The position numbers and the translations under genes are program-made. This document shows, piece by piece, positions 54,119-62,117 of a stretch of 64,000 bases of DNA. Numbering within the stretch: the first letter of the stretch is position 1; every line of letters begins with the position of its first letter. The stretch is from Clavibacter michiganensis (lineage in GTDB: Bacteria > Actinomycetota > Actinomycetes > Actinomycetales > Microbacteriaceae): the NCBI RefSeq assembly GCF_002151125.1, contig NZ_MDJZ01000005.1, positions 62,001-126,000 on the forward strand, in the 5' to 3' direction. The notes beneath the pieces were generated by a model. The model saw only the letters and a program-made list of their open reading frames with translations, was not told where the DNA came from and ran no database searches.

Positions 54119-54678
54119 GCGCCGGCAGCCTCGAGCTCACGCTGGACGCGGCCGCCGATGCCGCGGTCCGCGCGTCCTGGCGTGCCCTCGCCGACGCCGG
54201 CCTGCCGAGCCTCGCCGACCACGCCGGGGAGACCAACCGCCCGCACGTGACGCTGCTCGCGGCGGACGGGCTCGGCGGATCCGCGGACGCAGCCGTCCGC
54301 GCGATCGCCGCCTCCGCTCCCCTGCCGACGCTCCGCCTGGGCGGGCTCGTCGTGTTCGGCGTGCCGCCGCGCGGCCTCGTGCTCGCGCGCCAGGTGGTGG
54401 TGGACGAGGCCCTGCTGGCGCTGCACGCGCGGATCCACGCGGCCGTCGACGCGGCACCCGCCGACCCGGACGAGGACGGGCACGGGCGTGCCGTCGAGGT
54501 CGTCCCGCACACGCGCCCCGGGTCGTGGACCCCGCACGTCTCGATCGCCCTGCGGCTCACCGCCGAGCAGCTCGGCGCCGCGGTCTCCGCGCTCGGCCGC
54601 GTCGACCCGCTCGACGCCCCGACCGCGGGCCTGCGTCGCTGGGATCCCCGCGACCGCACCGTGACGGAGCTGACATGA
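54115..54678 (+). CDS. 2'-5' RNA ligase-like 2H phosphoesterase, probable CTG start
   Basis: Protein of about 187 aa in the 2H family, with the two H-x-(T/S) motifs RPHVTLLA (about residue 42) and WTPHVSIAL (about residue 141) that carry out cyclic phosphodiester chemistry on RNA ends or nucleotides. Residues 1-30 (SLELTLDAAADAAVRASWRAL) fit the usual start. There is no ATG, GTG or TTG between the previous gene's stop and motif 1 that would keep the fold. CTG at 54115 overlaps the upstream TGA as CTGA, the same geometry as the ATGA/GTGA overlaps elsewhere here, so coupled initiation at CTG is proposed. Substrate unknown. Confidence 0.77.
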   Translation: MSAGSLELTLDAAADAAVRASWRALADAGLPSLADHAGETNRPHVTLLAADGLGGSADAAVRAIAASAPLPTLRLGGLVVFGVPPRGLVLARQVVVDEALLALHARIHAAVDAAPADPDEDGHGRAVEVVPHTRPGSWTPHVSIALRLTAEQLGAAVSALGRVDPLDAPTAGLRRWDPRDRTVTELT

Positions 54679-54724
54679 CCGGCACGGGTCGCATCCGCAG
54701 GGCCGACGCACGCACCCGCGCCAC

Positions 54725-54730
54725 TAGCCT
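54725..54730 (+). promoter_or_regulatory. putative -10 element of the TPM-pspA unit
   Basis: TAGCCT 36 nt before ATG 54767, which has its own GGAGG, so this is a leadered transcript. Confidence 0.4.
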
Positions 54731-54766
54731 GGATGGAGCACGCACTTGAGACGACGGAGGAGTCGG

Positions 54767-56794
54767 ATGCCGCGGTCCGCGAGATTGCTGGGGGCCGCGC
54801 TCGCGCTCGGCCTGGCCGGGGCCCTGGTCCCCTCCATGGCGCAAGCCACGGAGCCGGTCGACTTCGGCGGGGCGACGATCCTCGACCAGGTCGACGCGGT
54901 GACGCCGGCGCAGGAGCAGCAGATCCAGCAGGCGATCGACCAGCTGCGGGCGGACACGGGCATCACCCTGCACGTCGCGTACGTCGACACCTTCACGGGC
55001 GAGGCGAGCCAGGCGGCGTGGGGCCAGGCGACGAACGACGCGAACGGCTTCGGCGACGCGGACGCGCTCCTCGCCGTTGCGGTCCAGGGGCGCCAGATCT
55101 CGTTCGGCGCTCCCTCGGAGCTGTCCACGTCCGCGCGCGACCAGCTCCTCGAGAACGGCATCACCCCCGAGCTGCAGGACGGGGACTGGGCCGGGGCCGC
55201 GGTCACGGCCGCGGAGGGCATCCAGACGCAGGTCCAGAGCGGCACGGGGACCGAGACCGGCACCGGCGTGACCCCGTCGCCCGGGAACGACTCCGGCATC
55301 GACTTCGGCCTCGTCCTCCTCTACGTCCTCGGCGCGATCCTCCTGGCCGCCGCCGTCACGACGCTCGTCGGGCGCCGCAGGAAGCAGAAGGCCGTCGCCG
55401 CGAAGCGCCAGGCCGTGCTGGAGGAGATGCGCACCGCCGAGCAGCGCGCCGGCAGCATGCTCGTGCAGCTCGACGACGCGCTCGAGACCAGCGAGCAGGA
55501 GGTCGGCTTCGCGGAGGCGGAGTTCGGATCCGGCGCGGTCGGGCCGTACCGCGAGGTGCTCGCGTCCGCGGGCGGCAAGGTCCGCGAGGCGTTCGCGCTC
55601 AAGCAGAAGCTCGACGACACGATCGAGGACACCGACGAGGAGCGCCGCACCTGGGCCGCCCGCATCGTCGACCTGTGCCAGGAGGCGCGGGCCGAGCTCG
55701 ACGCCCAGGCCGAGTCGTTCGAGGAGCTGCGCGCCCTCGAGAAGAACGCGCCGCAGACGCTCGCCGCGATCGTCACCGACGCGGAGTCGCTGCAGTCGCG
55801 CATCGACCGCACGCAGGAGGCGGTGGACCTCCTCGGCCGCCGCTACGCCGGCCCGTCGATGACCACGGTCACGGGCAACGTCGACCAGGCCCGCTCGCTC
55901 CTCTCCTTCGCGACCGACACCGCGCAGGAGGCCGCCGAGGCGATCCGCGCGGGCGGGGCATCCACCGGCGAGATCGCGGTGAAGGTCCGCGCGGCCCAGC
56001 AGGCCGTCGGCCAGGCGGGCAAGCTGCTCGACGGCGTCGACCGCGTCTCGTCCGACCTCGAGCACGCGTCCACGCGCGTGCAGGAGGAGATCGCGGACGT
56101 CCGCAGCGACATCCAGGACGCCCGCGCCGCCCAGCGCGGCGGGCGCATGCCGGAGCTCACGCGGCTCGTGGAGGCGGCCGAGCAGGCCATCGCCGACGCG
56201 AAGCCGCTGCAGGGCCGGCTCGCGGATCCGCTCACCAGCGTCACGCTGCTGCAGGAGGCGGAGGCCCGTCTCGACGAGGCGCTCGCGCCCGTGCGGGAGC
56301 AGCAGGAGCAGGTGCGGCGCGCGATCGGCTACCTGCCGCGCGCGCTGTCGACCGCCGAGAGCCAGGTGGCCACGGCGCGCGACTTCATCTCGACCCGTCG
56401 CGGCGGGGTCGGCGAGGAGGCGCGCACGCGCCTCGCCCACGCCCAGCGCGCCCTCGACGACGCGCACGAGGCGGCGCCGCGCGATCCCGTGCGCGCGGTG
56501 GCGGCATCGCAGGCCGCGACCTCCTACTCCGCCCAGGCCATCGAGGCCGCGCAGCGCGACCTCGAACAGGGCGGCGGATACGGCGGCGGCATGATGGGCG
56601 GCCGCGGAGGCGGGGACGCCTTCGGCGGCGCGATCATGGGCGGCATCATCGGCGGCCTGCTGAGCGGCGGCGGCGGAGGCGGCTGGGGCGGCGGAGGCGG
56701 TGGCGGCTTCAGCGGAGGCGGCTTCGGCGGGGGCGGCGGCTTCAGCGGCGGCGGCTTCGGCGGGGGCGGCGGCTTCAGCGGCGGCGACTTCTAG
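54767..56794 (+). CDS. TPM domain membrane protein with coiled coil and Gly-rich tail
   Basis: Protein of 675 aa. A signal peptide (LLGAALALGLAGALVPSMAQA, residues 7-27) leads into a TPM domain (residues about 30-150; DQVDAVTPAQEQQIQQAIDQL, HVAYVDTF, ALLAVAVQGRQISF) outside the membrane. A transmembrane helix near residues 182-202 (LVLLYVLGAILLAAAVTTL) is followed by about 400 cytosolic residues of charged alpha-helix and coiled coil, ending in a run of GGGFSGGGFGGGGG-type repeats (from about 600). Its partner is PspA, encoded 102 nt downstream. TPM-PspA pairs occur in other Gram-positives and point to envelope-stress or membrane-repair work. GGAGG precedes ATG 54767. Confidence 0.85.
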   Translation: MPRSARLLGAALALGLAGALVPSMAQATEPVDFGGATILDQVDAVTPAQEQQIQQAIDQLRADTGITLHVAYVDTFTGEASQAAWGQATNDANGFGDADALLAVAVQGRQISFGAPSELSTSARDQLLENGITPELQDGDWAGAAVTAAEGIQTQVQSGTGTETGTGVTPSPGNDSGIDFGLVLLYVLGAILLAAAVTTLVGRRRKQKAVAAKRQAVLEEMRTAEQRAGSMLVQLDDALETSEQEVGFAEAEFGSGAVGPYREVLASAGGKVREAFALKQKLDDTIEDTDEERRTWAARIVDLCQEARAELDAQAESFEELRALEKNAPQTLAAIVTDAESLQSRIDRTQEAVDLLGRRYAGPSMTTVTGNVDQARSLLSFATDTAQEAAEAIRAGGASTGEIAVKVRAAQQAVGQAGKLLDGVDRVSSDLEHASTRVQEEIADVRSDIQDARAAQRGGRMPELTRLVEAAEQAIADAKPLQGRLADPLTSVTLLQEAEARLDEALAPVREQQEQVRRAIGYLPRALSTAESQVATARDFISTRRGGVGEEARTRLAHAQRALDDAHEAAPRDPVRAVAASQAATSYSAQAIEAAQRDLEQGGGYGGGMMGGRGGGDAFGGAIMGGIIGGLLSGGGGGGWGGGGGGGFSGGGFGGGGGFSGGGFGGGGGFSGGDF

Positions 56795-56896
56795 CCACCC
56801 GACGCATCCCGCGCACGACCAGCACGACGACGAGGACGAGAGCGACCCATGATCAACCCATTCCGACGAAGCACCAGACGAGAAGGAGCAGCACCC

Positions 56897-57640
56897 ATGT
56901 CCAAGCAGTCCATCCTCGGCCGCATCGCCCAGCTCGCGAAGGCCAACATCAACAACCTCATCGACCAGGCCGAGGACCCGCAGCTCATGCTGGACCAGAT
57001 GGTCCGCGACTACACGGAGAGCATCCGCGAGGCCGAGAGCGCCGTCGCCCAGACCATCGGCAACCTGCGCATGATCGAGGACGACCACCGCGAGGACGTC
57101 CAGGCCGCGAACGACTGGGGACGCAAGGCCCTCGCCGCGAGCACGAAGGCGGACGAGTACCGGAACGCCGGCAACACCCCCAACGCCGACAAGTTCGACG
57201 CGCTCGCCCGCGTCGCGCTCCAGCGCCAGATGCAGTCCGAGAGCGAGGCGAAGGGCGCCGAGCCCACCATCGCGTCGCAGACCGAGGTCGTCGAGAAGCT
57301 CAAGCAGGGCCTCGACACGATGCGCGGCAAGCTGCAGCAGCTGTCGTCGAAGCGCGACGAGCTGAACGCCCGCCAGAAGACGGTGCAGGCGCAGTCGCAG
57401 GTGCAGGACGCCATGAAGAGCATCGACATCATGGATCCCACCAGCGAGGTCAGCCGCTTCGAGCAGAAGATCCGCCGCGAGGAGGCCCGCGTGCGCGGCG
57501 CCGAGGAGCTGCAGGCCTCAAGCCTCGACGCGCAGTTCGAGGAGCTCGAGGACCTCGGCGAGCTGACCGAGGTCGAGGCCCGCCTCGCCGCGCTCAAGTC
57601 CGGCGGATCCGCGCCCAAGCAGGTCACGTCCGGCGAGTAG
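56897..57640 (+). CDS. pspA: PspA/IM30 family membrane-stress protein
   Basis: ESCRT-III-like membrane remodelling protein of 247 aa. It is nearly all alpha-helix and starts with the amphipathic helix SILGRIAQLAKANINNLIDQAEDP, in which LIDQAEDPQLMLDQMV is the conserved PspA/Vipp1 start. The long hairpin is rich in Glu, Lys, Gln and Ala (KLKQGLDTMRGKLQQLSSKRDEL). ATG at 56897 is supported by GAAGGAG and by family starts; an in-frame ATG at 56849 would add a basic peptide (INPFRRSTRREGAAP) and seems less likely. PspA guards membrane integrity. A hairpin at 57658-57685 ends the unit. Confidence 0.92.
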   Translation: MSKQSILGRIAQLAKANINNLIDQAEDPQLMLDQMVRDYTESIREAESAVAQTIGNLRMIEDDHREDVQAANDWGRKALAASTKADEYRNAGNTPNADKFDALARVALQRQMQSESEAKGAEPTIASQTEVVEKLKQGLDTMRGKLQQLSSKRDELNARQKTVQAQSQVQDAMKSIDIMDPTSEVSRFEQKIRREEARVRGAEELQASSLDAQFEELEDLGELTEVEARLAALKSGGSAPKQVTSGE

Positions 57641-57657
57641 CGCTCGGCGAGGGACCA

Positions 57658-57685
57658 CGGGCGCCGTCCTCCGGGGCGGCGCCCG
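57658..57685 (+). terminator. terminator after pspA
   Basis: Perfect 9-bp stem (57658-57666 with 57677-57685), 10-nt loop. Confidence 0.65.
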
Positions 57686-57748
57686 TCGTCGTCCGCGGCG
57701 GTCATCTCGTCGGGGAATTCCGCCCCCGCGGATCCGGTTCCCCTCCGC

Positions 57749-58396
57749 ATGACCAACATCGGAATCATCGGCGCCGGACTCATCGGCAGCCAGCTCGCCC
57801 GCCTGTTCACCTCCACCGGCCACGACGTCGTGATCGCGAACTCCCGCGGCCCGGAGACCCTCACCGACCTGATCGACGAGCTGGGCGACCGCGCCCGCGC
57901 CGCCACCGTCGAGGAGGTCGCCGAGGCCGGCGAGATCGTCGTCGTGACGATCCCGCTGAAGAACATCGACAGCGTGCCGGTCGCGCCCCTCGCGGGCAAG
58001 GTCGTCATCGACACCGACAACTACTACCCGGAGCGCGACGGCCACATCGCCGAGCTCGACGACGAGACCACGACGACGGCGGAGATGCTGCAGCGGCACC
58101 TGCCGGAATCGAAGGTCGTCAAGGCGTTCAACCACATCTACGCGGCCGACCTCACGACCGACGGCACCCCCGCGGGCACCCCCGGCCGCCGCGCGCTCGT
58201 CATCGCGGGCGACGACGCCGAGGCGAAGGCGACCGTCACCTCGATCCTCGACTCCTTCGGCTACGACACCGTCGACGCCGGACCGCTCGCCGAGGGCTGG
58301 CGCATCCAGCGCGACACCCCCGGCTACGGCCCGGCGCTCGACGCCGACGGCCTCCGCCAGGCGCTGTCCGAGGCGAAGCGCTACCGCGACATGTAG
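57749..58396 (+). CDS. NADPH-dependent F420 reductase-like protein
   Basis: Small Rossmann dehydrogenase of 215 aa in the F420-dependent NADP oxidoreductase family. The dinucleotide motif is IGIIGAGLIGSQLARL at residues 4-19, then VVIANSRGPETL, a segment typical for NADP(H) binding with the Ser-Arg pair after strand 2. VVVTIPLKNID and the YYPERDG motif follow, with KAFNHIYA in the centre. Whether it uses F420 is unknown: many homologues in organisms with little F420 act on other substrates. ATG at 57749; upstream sequence has no clear Shine-Dalgarno. Confidence 0.8.
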   Translation: MTNIGIIGAGLIGSQLARLFTSTGHDVVIANSRGPETLTDLIDELGDRARAATVEEVAEAGEIVVVTIPLKNIDSVPVAPLAGKVVIDTDNYYPERDGHIAELDDETTTTAEMLQRHLPESKVVKAFNHIYAADLTTDGTPAGTPGRRALVIAGDDAEAKATVTSILDSFGYDTVDAGPLAEGWRIQRDTPGYGPALDADGLRQALSEAKRYRDM

Positions 58397-58413
58397 TCCT
58401 CGTCCTCTCCGGC

Positions 58414-58455
58414 CGACGCCCGCCCTCCCCGCTCCGGCGGTGACGGCGGGCGTCG
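58414..58455 (+). terminator. terminator hairpin with long loop
   Basis: Perfect 11-bp stem (58414-58424 with 58445-58455) and 20-nt loop, 18 nt after the F420-reductase-like gene. Confidence 0.6.
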
Positions 58456-58486
58456 CCATGTCCGGCCCCGCGCGCGATACTGAGGT

Positions 58487-59329
58487 GTGCCCGCCTCCTT
58501 CGTCGTCGTCCCCCAATGGCAGGGCTCGGGCTCGTCCCGCGCCATGAGGCTCGCGGAAGGTGCGGAGGCGATACGGGGCGACCTGCCCGCGTCCGCCACG
58601 CACGTCGTGGACGTGCCCGTCGAGGCCGGCGAGTCGCTCGGCACGGGCGTGCTCCGCTACGCGTCGCTGCTCGCCGTGCGCACCCGTCAGGAGGCTGCGC
58701 TGCGGGCGGCGTCCGGGTCCGGGGCGGCCCCCGTCGTCACGATCGGCGGCGACTGCGGCGTGGAGATCGCGTCCGTCGGGCACGCGGTGCGTGAGCATCC
58801 CGGTCTCGCGGTCGTCTGGCTCGACGCGCACGCCGACCTCAACAGCCCCGCCTCGTCACCCACGGGCGCCTTCCACGGGATGGTGCTGCGCGCCGTCGTC
58901 GGCGAGGGCGTCGACGGGCTGGAGCTCCCCGCGGGCGCCGTCACCACCGACCGCGTCGTGCTCGCCGGCGTGCGCGCGCTCGACGACGCCGAGTCCGACC
59001 TCGTGGAGTCCCGCGGGATCGCGCTCCTCGGCGTCGACGCCATGGGTCCCGAGGCGCTCGTCGCGGCGGTCACGGCGACCGGCGCGACGGACGTGTACGT
59101 CCACGTCGACCTCGACGTGCTCGACCCGGGCGGGATGTCCGGCGTCGGCCACCCCGAGCCGTTCGGGCTCGACGTGCAGGTCGTGACCGAGTCGATCAAG
59201 GCCCTGCGCCGGTCGTTCGGGCTCGCGGGCGCAGGCATCACCGAGTTCGCGCCGTCCTCCCCCGCGGCCGCGTTGGACGACATGGGCACCATCCTGCGGA
59301 TCATCGGGGCGCTGACCGGGCCGGTCTGA
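58487..59329 (+). CDS. arginase/agmatinase family protein
   Basis: Ureohydrolase-fold protein of 280 aa. The Mn-binding motifs are in order: GGDCGVE (about residue 84), WLDAHADLNSP (about 107), HVDLDVLDPGG (about 207) and a C-terminal TEFAP. In true arginase and agmatinase the first is GGDHS; here the metal His is Cys. The family therefore is clear, but arginase or agmatinase activity is not certain; formimidoylglutamase-like or unknown amidine hydrolysis is possible. GTG at 58487 follows GATACT (58476-58481) by 5 nt with no Shine-Dalgarno, near-leaderless. Confidence 0.83.
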   Translation: MPASFVVVPQWQGSGSSRAMRLAEGAEAIRGDLPASATHVVDVPVEAGESLGTGVLRYASLLAVRTRQEAALRAASGSGAAPVVTIGGDCGVEIASVGHAVREHPGLAVVWLDAHADLNSPASSPTGAFHGMVLRAVVGEGVDGLELPAGAVTTDRVVLAGVRALDDAESDLVESRGIALLGVDAMGPEALVAAVTATGATDVYVHVDLDVLDPGGMSGVGHPEPFGLDVQVVTESIKALRRSFGLAGAGITEFAPSSPAAALDDMGTILRIIGALTGPV

Positions 59330-59397
59330 TCCGCCCGGGAGGTCGCGCCGAGCCGCCCGCCCTGCGAGGCTGGGACGGACGATCGAAGGAGACCGCC

Positions 59398-60237
59398 GTG
59401 AGCGACGACGCCCGCACCGCATCCACCGCAGGATCCCCGTCCGACGACGCGCCCCGCGTGCGCGTCGAACGGCGCGGCCACCTGCTGCTCATCGGCCTCG
59501 ACCGGCCCGCCAAGCGCAACGCCGCCGACATGCGCATGCTCCGCGAGCTCGCGAGCGCCTACGGGCTGCTCGACCGCGATCCCGAGCTCCGGGTCGGCGT
59601 CGTGCACGCGATCGGCGACCACTTCACCGGCGGGCTCGACCTCGCCGACGTGGCCCCGCACATCGGCCGCGGGCCCGGCGGCGGCCTCGACACGGTGCCG
59701 GAGGACGGCGTCGACCCGTGGCGGATGACGGGCGAGGGCGTCGGCAAGCCCGTCGTGCTCGCGGTGCAGGGCACGTGCCTCACGCTCGGCATCGAGCTGG
59801 CCCTCGCGAGCGACGTCGTGGTCGCGGCCGCCGGCACCCGGTTCGGGCAGATCGAGGTCGCCCGCGGGATCCTGCCGTTCGGCGGCGCCACCCTCCGCTT
59901 CCCCGCCGTCGCGGGCTGGGGCGACGCGATGCGCTGGATCCTCACGGGCGACCTGTTCGACGCGGAGGAGGCGAGGCGCATGCGCGTCGTGCAGCTCGTG
60001 GTGCCCGACGGCGAGCAGCTGGAGGCGGCGATCGGGATCGCCGAGCGCATCGCCGCGCAGGCGCCGCTCGCCGTGCAGGCGACGCTGCGCAGCGCCCGCG
60101 CCGCCGTCCGCGACGGGCACGACGCCGCGGCCGCCACGCTCCCGGCCGAGCTCGTGCGGCTCGCCTCGTCCGAGGACGCCGCGCGCGGCATGCGGGCGGC
60201 CGCGAGCCGTGTCGACGCGGAGTTCGTCGGCCGCTGA
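59398..60237 (+). CDS. enoyl-CoA hydratase/isomerase family protein
   Basis: Crotonase-fold enzyme of 279 aa. Visible: LIGLDRPAKRNAAD, GDHFTGGLDLAD (oxyanion-hole loop), and GTCLTLGIELALASDVVVAAAG with FGQIEVARGILPFGG, in which the Glu at the usual catalytic place (E164 of rat hydratase) is kept while the first Glu (E144) is not obvious. So hydratase activity is uncertain; isomerase or hydrolase is possible. GTG at 59398 has GAAGGAGA 7-8 nt upstream. An N-terminal extension of about 20 residues is rich in Ala, Ser and Asp. Confidence 0.87.
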   Translation: MSDDARTASTAGSPSDDAPRVRVERRGHLLLIGLDRPAKRNAADMRMLRELASAYGLLDRDPELRVGVVHAIGDHFTGGLDLADVAPHIGRGPGGGLDTVPEDGVDPWRMTGEGVGKPVVLAVQGTCLTLGIELALASDVVVAAAGTRFGQIEVARGILPFGGATLRFPAVAGWGDAMRWILTGDLFDAEEARRMRVVQLVVPDGEQLEAAIGIAERIAAQAPLAVQATLRSARAAVRDGHDAAAATLPAELVRLASSEDAARGMRAAASRVDAEFVGR

Positions 60238-60281
60238 TCCGCTGGACGACGCCGCCCGGCGGTCGTGTCGGGAGCCGGGCG

Positions 60282-60287
60282 TAGGGT
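60282..60287 (+). promoter_or_regulatory. putative -10 element, leaderless flavoprotein operon
   Basis: TAGGGT, 7 nt before ATG 60295; no Shine-Dalgarno. Confidence 0.45.
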
Positions 60288-60294
60288 CGGGACC

Positions 60295-61728
60295 ATGACC
60301 TCCTACGACCTCATCGTCATCGGTGCCGGCCCCGTCGGCGAGAACGTCGCCGACCGCGCGAAGCAGGGCGGGCTCTCCGTGCTCGTCGTCGAGTCCGAGC
60401 TCGTGGGAGGCGAGTGCTCCTACTGGGCCTGCATGCCCAGCAAGGCCCTGCTCCGCTCGGGCAGCGCCCTCCGCGCGGCGCGCGCCGTCGCGGGCTCGAA
60501 GGAGGCCGTCACGGGCGACCTCGACGTCGCGGCCGTGCTGAAGCGCCGCGACTCCTTCACCAGCTCCTGGGACGACCAGGGCCAGGTGAGCTGGCTCGAG
60601 GGCATCGGCATCGACCTCGCGCGCGGACACGGCCGCATCTCCGGGCCGCGCCGCGTCACGGTCACCGCGCCCGACGGATCCACGACCGAGCACGAGGCGA
60701 CGCACGCCGTCGCCGTGAGCACCGGCACCGCGGCGCTCCTCCCCGACATCCCCGGCCTCGCCGAGGCGCAGCCCTGGACGAGCCGCGAGGCCACGAGCGT
60801 GGAGGTCGTGCCGGACTCGGTCGTCATCATCGGGGGCGGCGTCGTCGCGGCCGAGATGGCCACCGCGTACGCGTCGCTCGGCAGCACCGTCACGATCATC
60901 GCCCGCAGCGGCCTGCTCACCGGCCAGGAGCCCTTCGCGGGCGAGCTCGTCGCCGACAGCCTGCGCGGCATGGGCGTCGACGTGCGACTCGGCGCCTCGC
61001 CCTCGCGCGTGTCCCGCGACGGCGACCTGGTCACGGTCGAGATCGACGGCGGATCGGCGGTGACAGCTTCCGAGGTGATCGTCGCCACGGGCCGCACGCC
61101 GCGCACCGACGACCTCGGGCTCGACACCGTGGGCCTCGAGCCCGGTGCCTACCTCGACGTCGACGACACGATGCTCGTCACGGGCGAGGTCAACGCGGAG
61201 ACGCCGTGGCTGTACGCCGTCGGAGACGTGAACCACCGCGCGCTCCTCACCCACCAGGGCAAGTACCAGGCGCGCGCCGCAGGCGAGGTCATCGCCGCGC
61301 GCGCGACCGGCGGCACCGTCGACGACTCCCCCTGGGGCGTCCACGTCGCCACGGCCGACCACCGCGCCGTCCCGCAGGTCACCTTCACCGACCCGGAGGT
61401 CGCGAGCGTCGGCCTCACCGCGACGGCGGCGGAGGACGCCGGGATCCGCACGCGCGTCGTCGACTTCGACCTCGGATCCGTCGCGGGCTCGAGCCTGCAT
61501 GCCGACGGCTACGCCGGCCAGGCGCGCATGGTGGTCGACGAGGACCGCGGCGTCATCGTCGGCGTCACCTTCGTCGGGCAGGACGTCGCCGAGCTCCTGC
61601 ACTCCGCGACCATCGCGGTCGTCGGCGAGGTGCCGCTCGCGCGCCTCTGGCACGCGGTGCCGTCGTACCCCACCATCAGCGAGGTCTGGCTGCGCCTGCT
61701 CGAGACGTACGGCCGGCCGACCGCGTGA
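60295..61728 (+). CDS. FAD/NAD(P) disulfide oxidoreductase
   Basis: Group I pyridine nucleotide-disulfide oxidoreductase of 477 aa. FAD motif VIGAGPVGENVAD at residues 8-20, redox disulfide GGECSYWACMPSK (C-x4-C) near residue 41, NAD(P) motif IIGGGVVAAEMATA near residue 180 and the second FAD motif LYAVGDVNH near residue 306. The C-terminal dimer domain has SYPTISEVWLRL, where lipoamide dehydrogenase has the catalytic HPTxSE: the His is Tyr. So it has the disulfide but not the usual base; the physiological acceptor is unknown. First gene of a three-gene chain with GTGA overlaps. Confidence 0.85.
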   Translation: MTSYDLIVIGAGPVGENVADRAKQGGLSVLVVESELVGGECSYWACMPSKALLRSGSALRAARAVAGSKEAVTGDLDVAAVLKRRDSFTSSWDDQGQVSWLEGIGIDLARGHGRISGPRRVTVTAPDGSTTEHEATHAVAVSTGTAALLPDIPGLAEAQPWTSREATSVEVVPDSVVIIGGGVVAAEMATAYASLGSTVTIIARSGLLTGQEPFAGELVADSLRGMGVDVRLGASPSRVSRDGDLVTVEIDGGSAVTASEVIVATGRTPRTDDLGLDTVGLEPGAYLDVDDTMLVTGEVNAETPWLYAVGDVNHRALLTHQGKYQARAAGEVIAARATGGTVDDSPWGVHVATADHRAVPQVTFTDPEVASVGLTATAAEDAGIRTRVVDFDLGSVAGSSLHADGYAGQARMVVDEDRGVIVGVTFVGQDVAELLHSATIAVVGEVPLARLWHAVPSYPTISEVWLRLLETYGRPTA

Positions 61729-62117
61729 TCCGCGCGAGCCTCGGGGCCGTGGCGGGAGCCGTCCGCGGCGTCCTGCTCGACTCCCCGGTGTCGCGCGCCG
61801 GCAGCGCCGTCGCGACGGGCGTGGCGCTCGCGATCGGACTGCCGCTGAGCACGGGCGAGGTGCGTCGCCACGGCGACCTCATCGTGCTCACGGGGCTGCC
61901 GTCGTGGGTCTTCGGGCGCGGCGGCACGTGCGTCGGCCGCGTCTACCTCACCCGGGACAACGCGGGCCCCGCGGTGCTCGAGCACGAGGCCGTCCACGTC
62001 GTCCAGTGGAAGCGCTACGGCCTGCTCATGCCGCTGCTCTACTGGTGGGCGGGGCGGGATCCGCTGCAGAACCGGTTCGAGATCGAGGCCGGCCTCGAGA
62101 AGGGCGGCTACCGGTGA
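61725..62117 (+). CDS. small protein with HEXXH motif
   Basis: Conserved-looking protein of 130 aa with no function that I recognise. Residues 20-45 are weakly hydrophobic (AGSAVATGVALAIGLPL), and the second half contains LEHEAVHVVQWKRYG, an HEXXH zinc-protease motif in a helix, followed by LLYWWAGRDPLQNRFEIEAGLEKGG, where the Glu-x-x-A/E residues could supply a third ligand. This layout resembles the short metallopeptidase-like domains related to DUF4157. GTG at 61725 overlaps the oxidoreductase stop (GTGA), and its stop overlaps the SDR start. Function in common with the two redox enzymes is likely but unknown. Confidence 0.7.
   Translation: MIRASLGAVAGAVRGVLLDSPVSRAGSAVATGVALAIGLPLSTGEVRRHGDLIVLTGLPSWVFGRGGTCVGRVYLTRDNAGPAVLEHEAVHVVQWKRYGLLMPLLYWWAGRDPLQNRFEIEAGLEKGGYR

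Noticed and set aside
53221-54678. A 485-residue plus-strand frame crossing the tRNA and the antitoxin-like gene
   Set aside because: It crosses two terminator hairpins and the antisense of tRNA-Arg; only its 3' part (from 54115) looks like protein, the 2H phosphoesterase.
56600-56794. Gly-rich repeats at the end of the TPM gene as a possible CRISPR or satellite
   Set aside because: The repeats are in frame, variable in length, lack spacers and encode the Gly/Phe/Ser tail.
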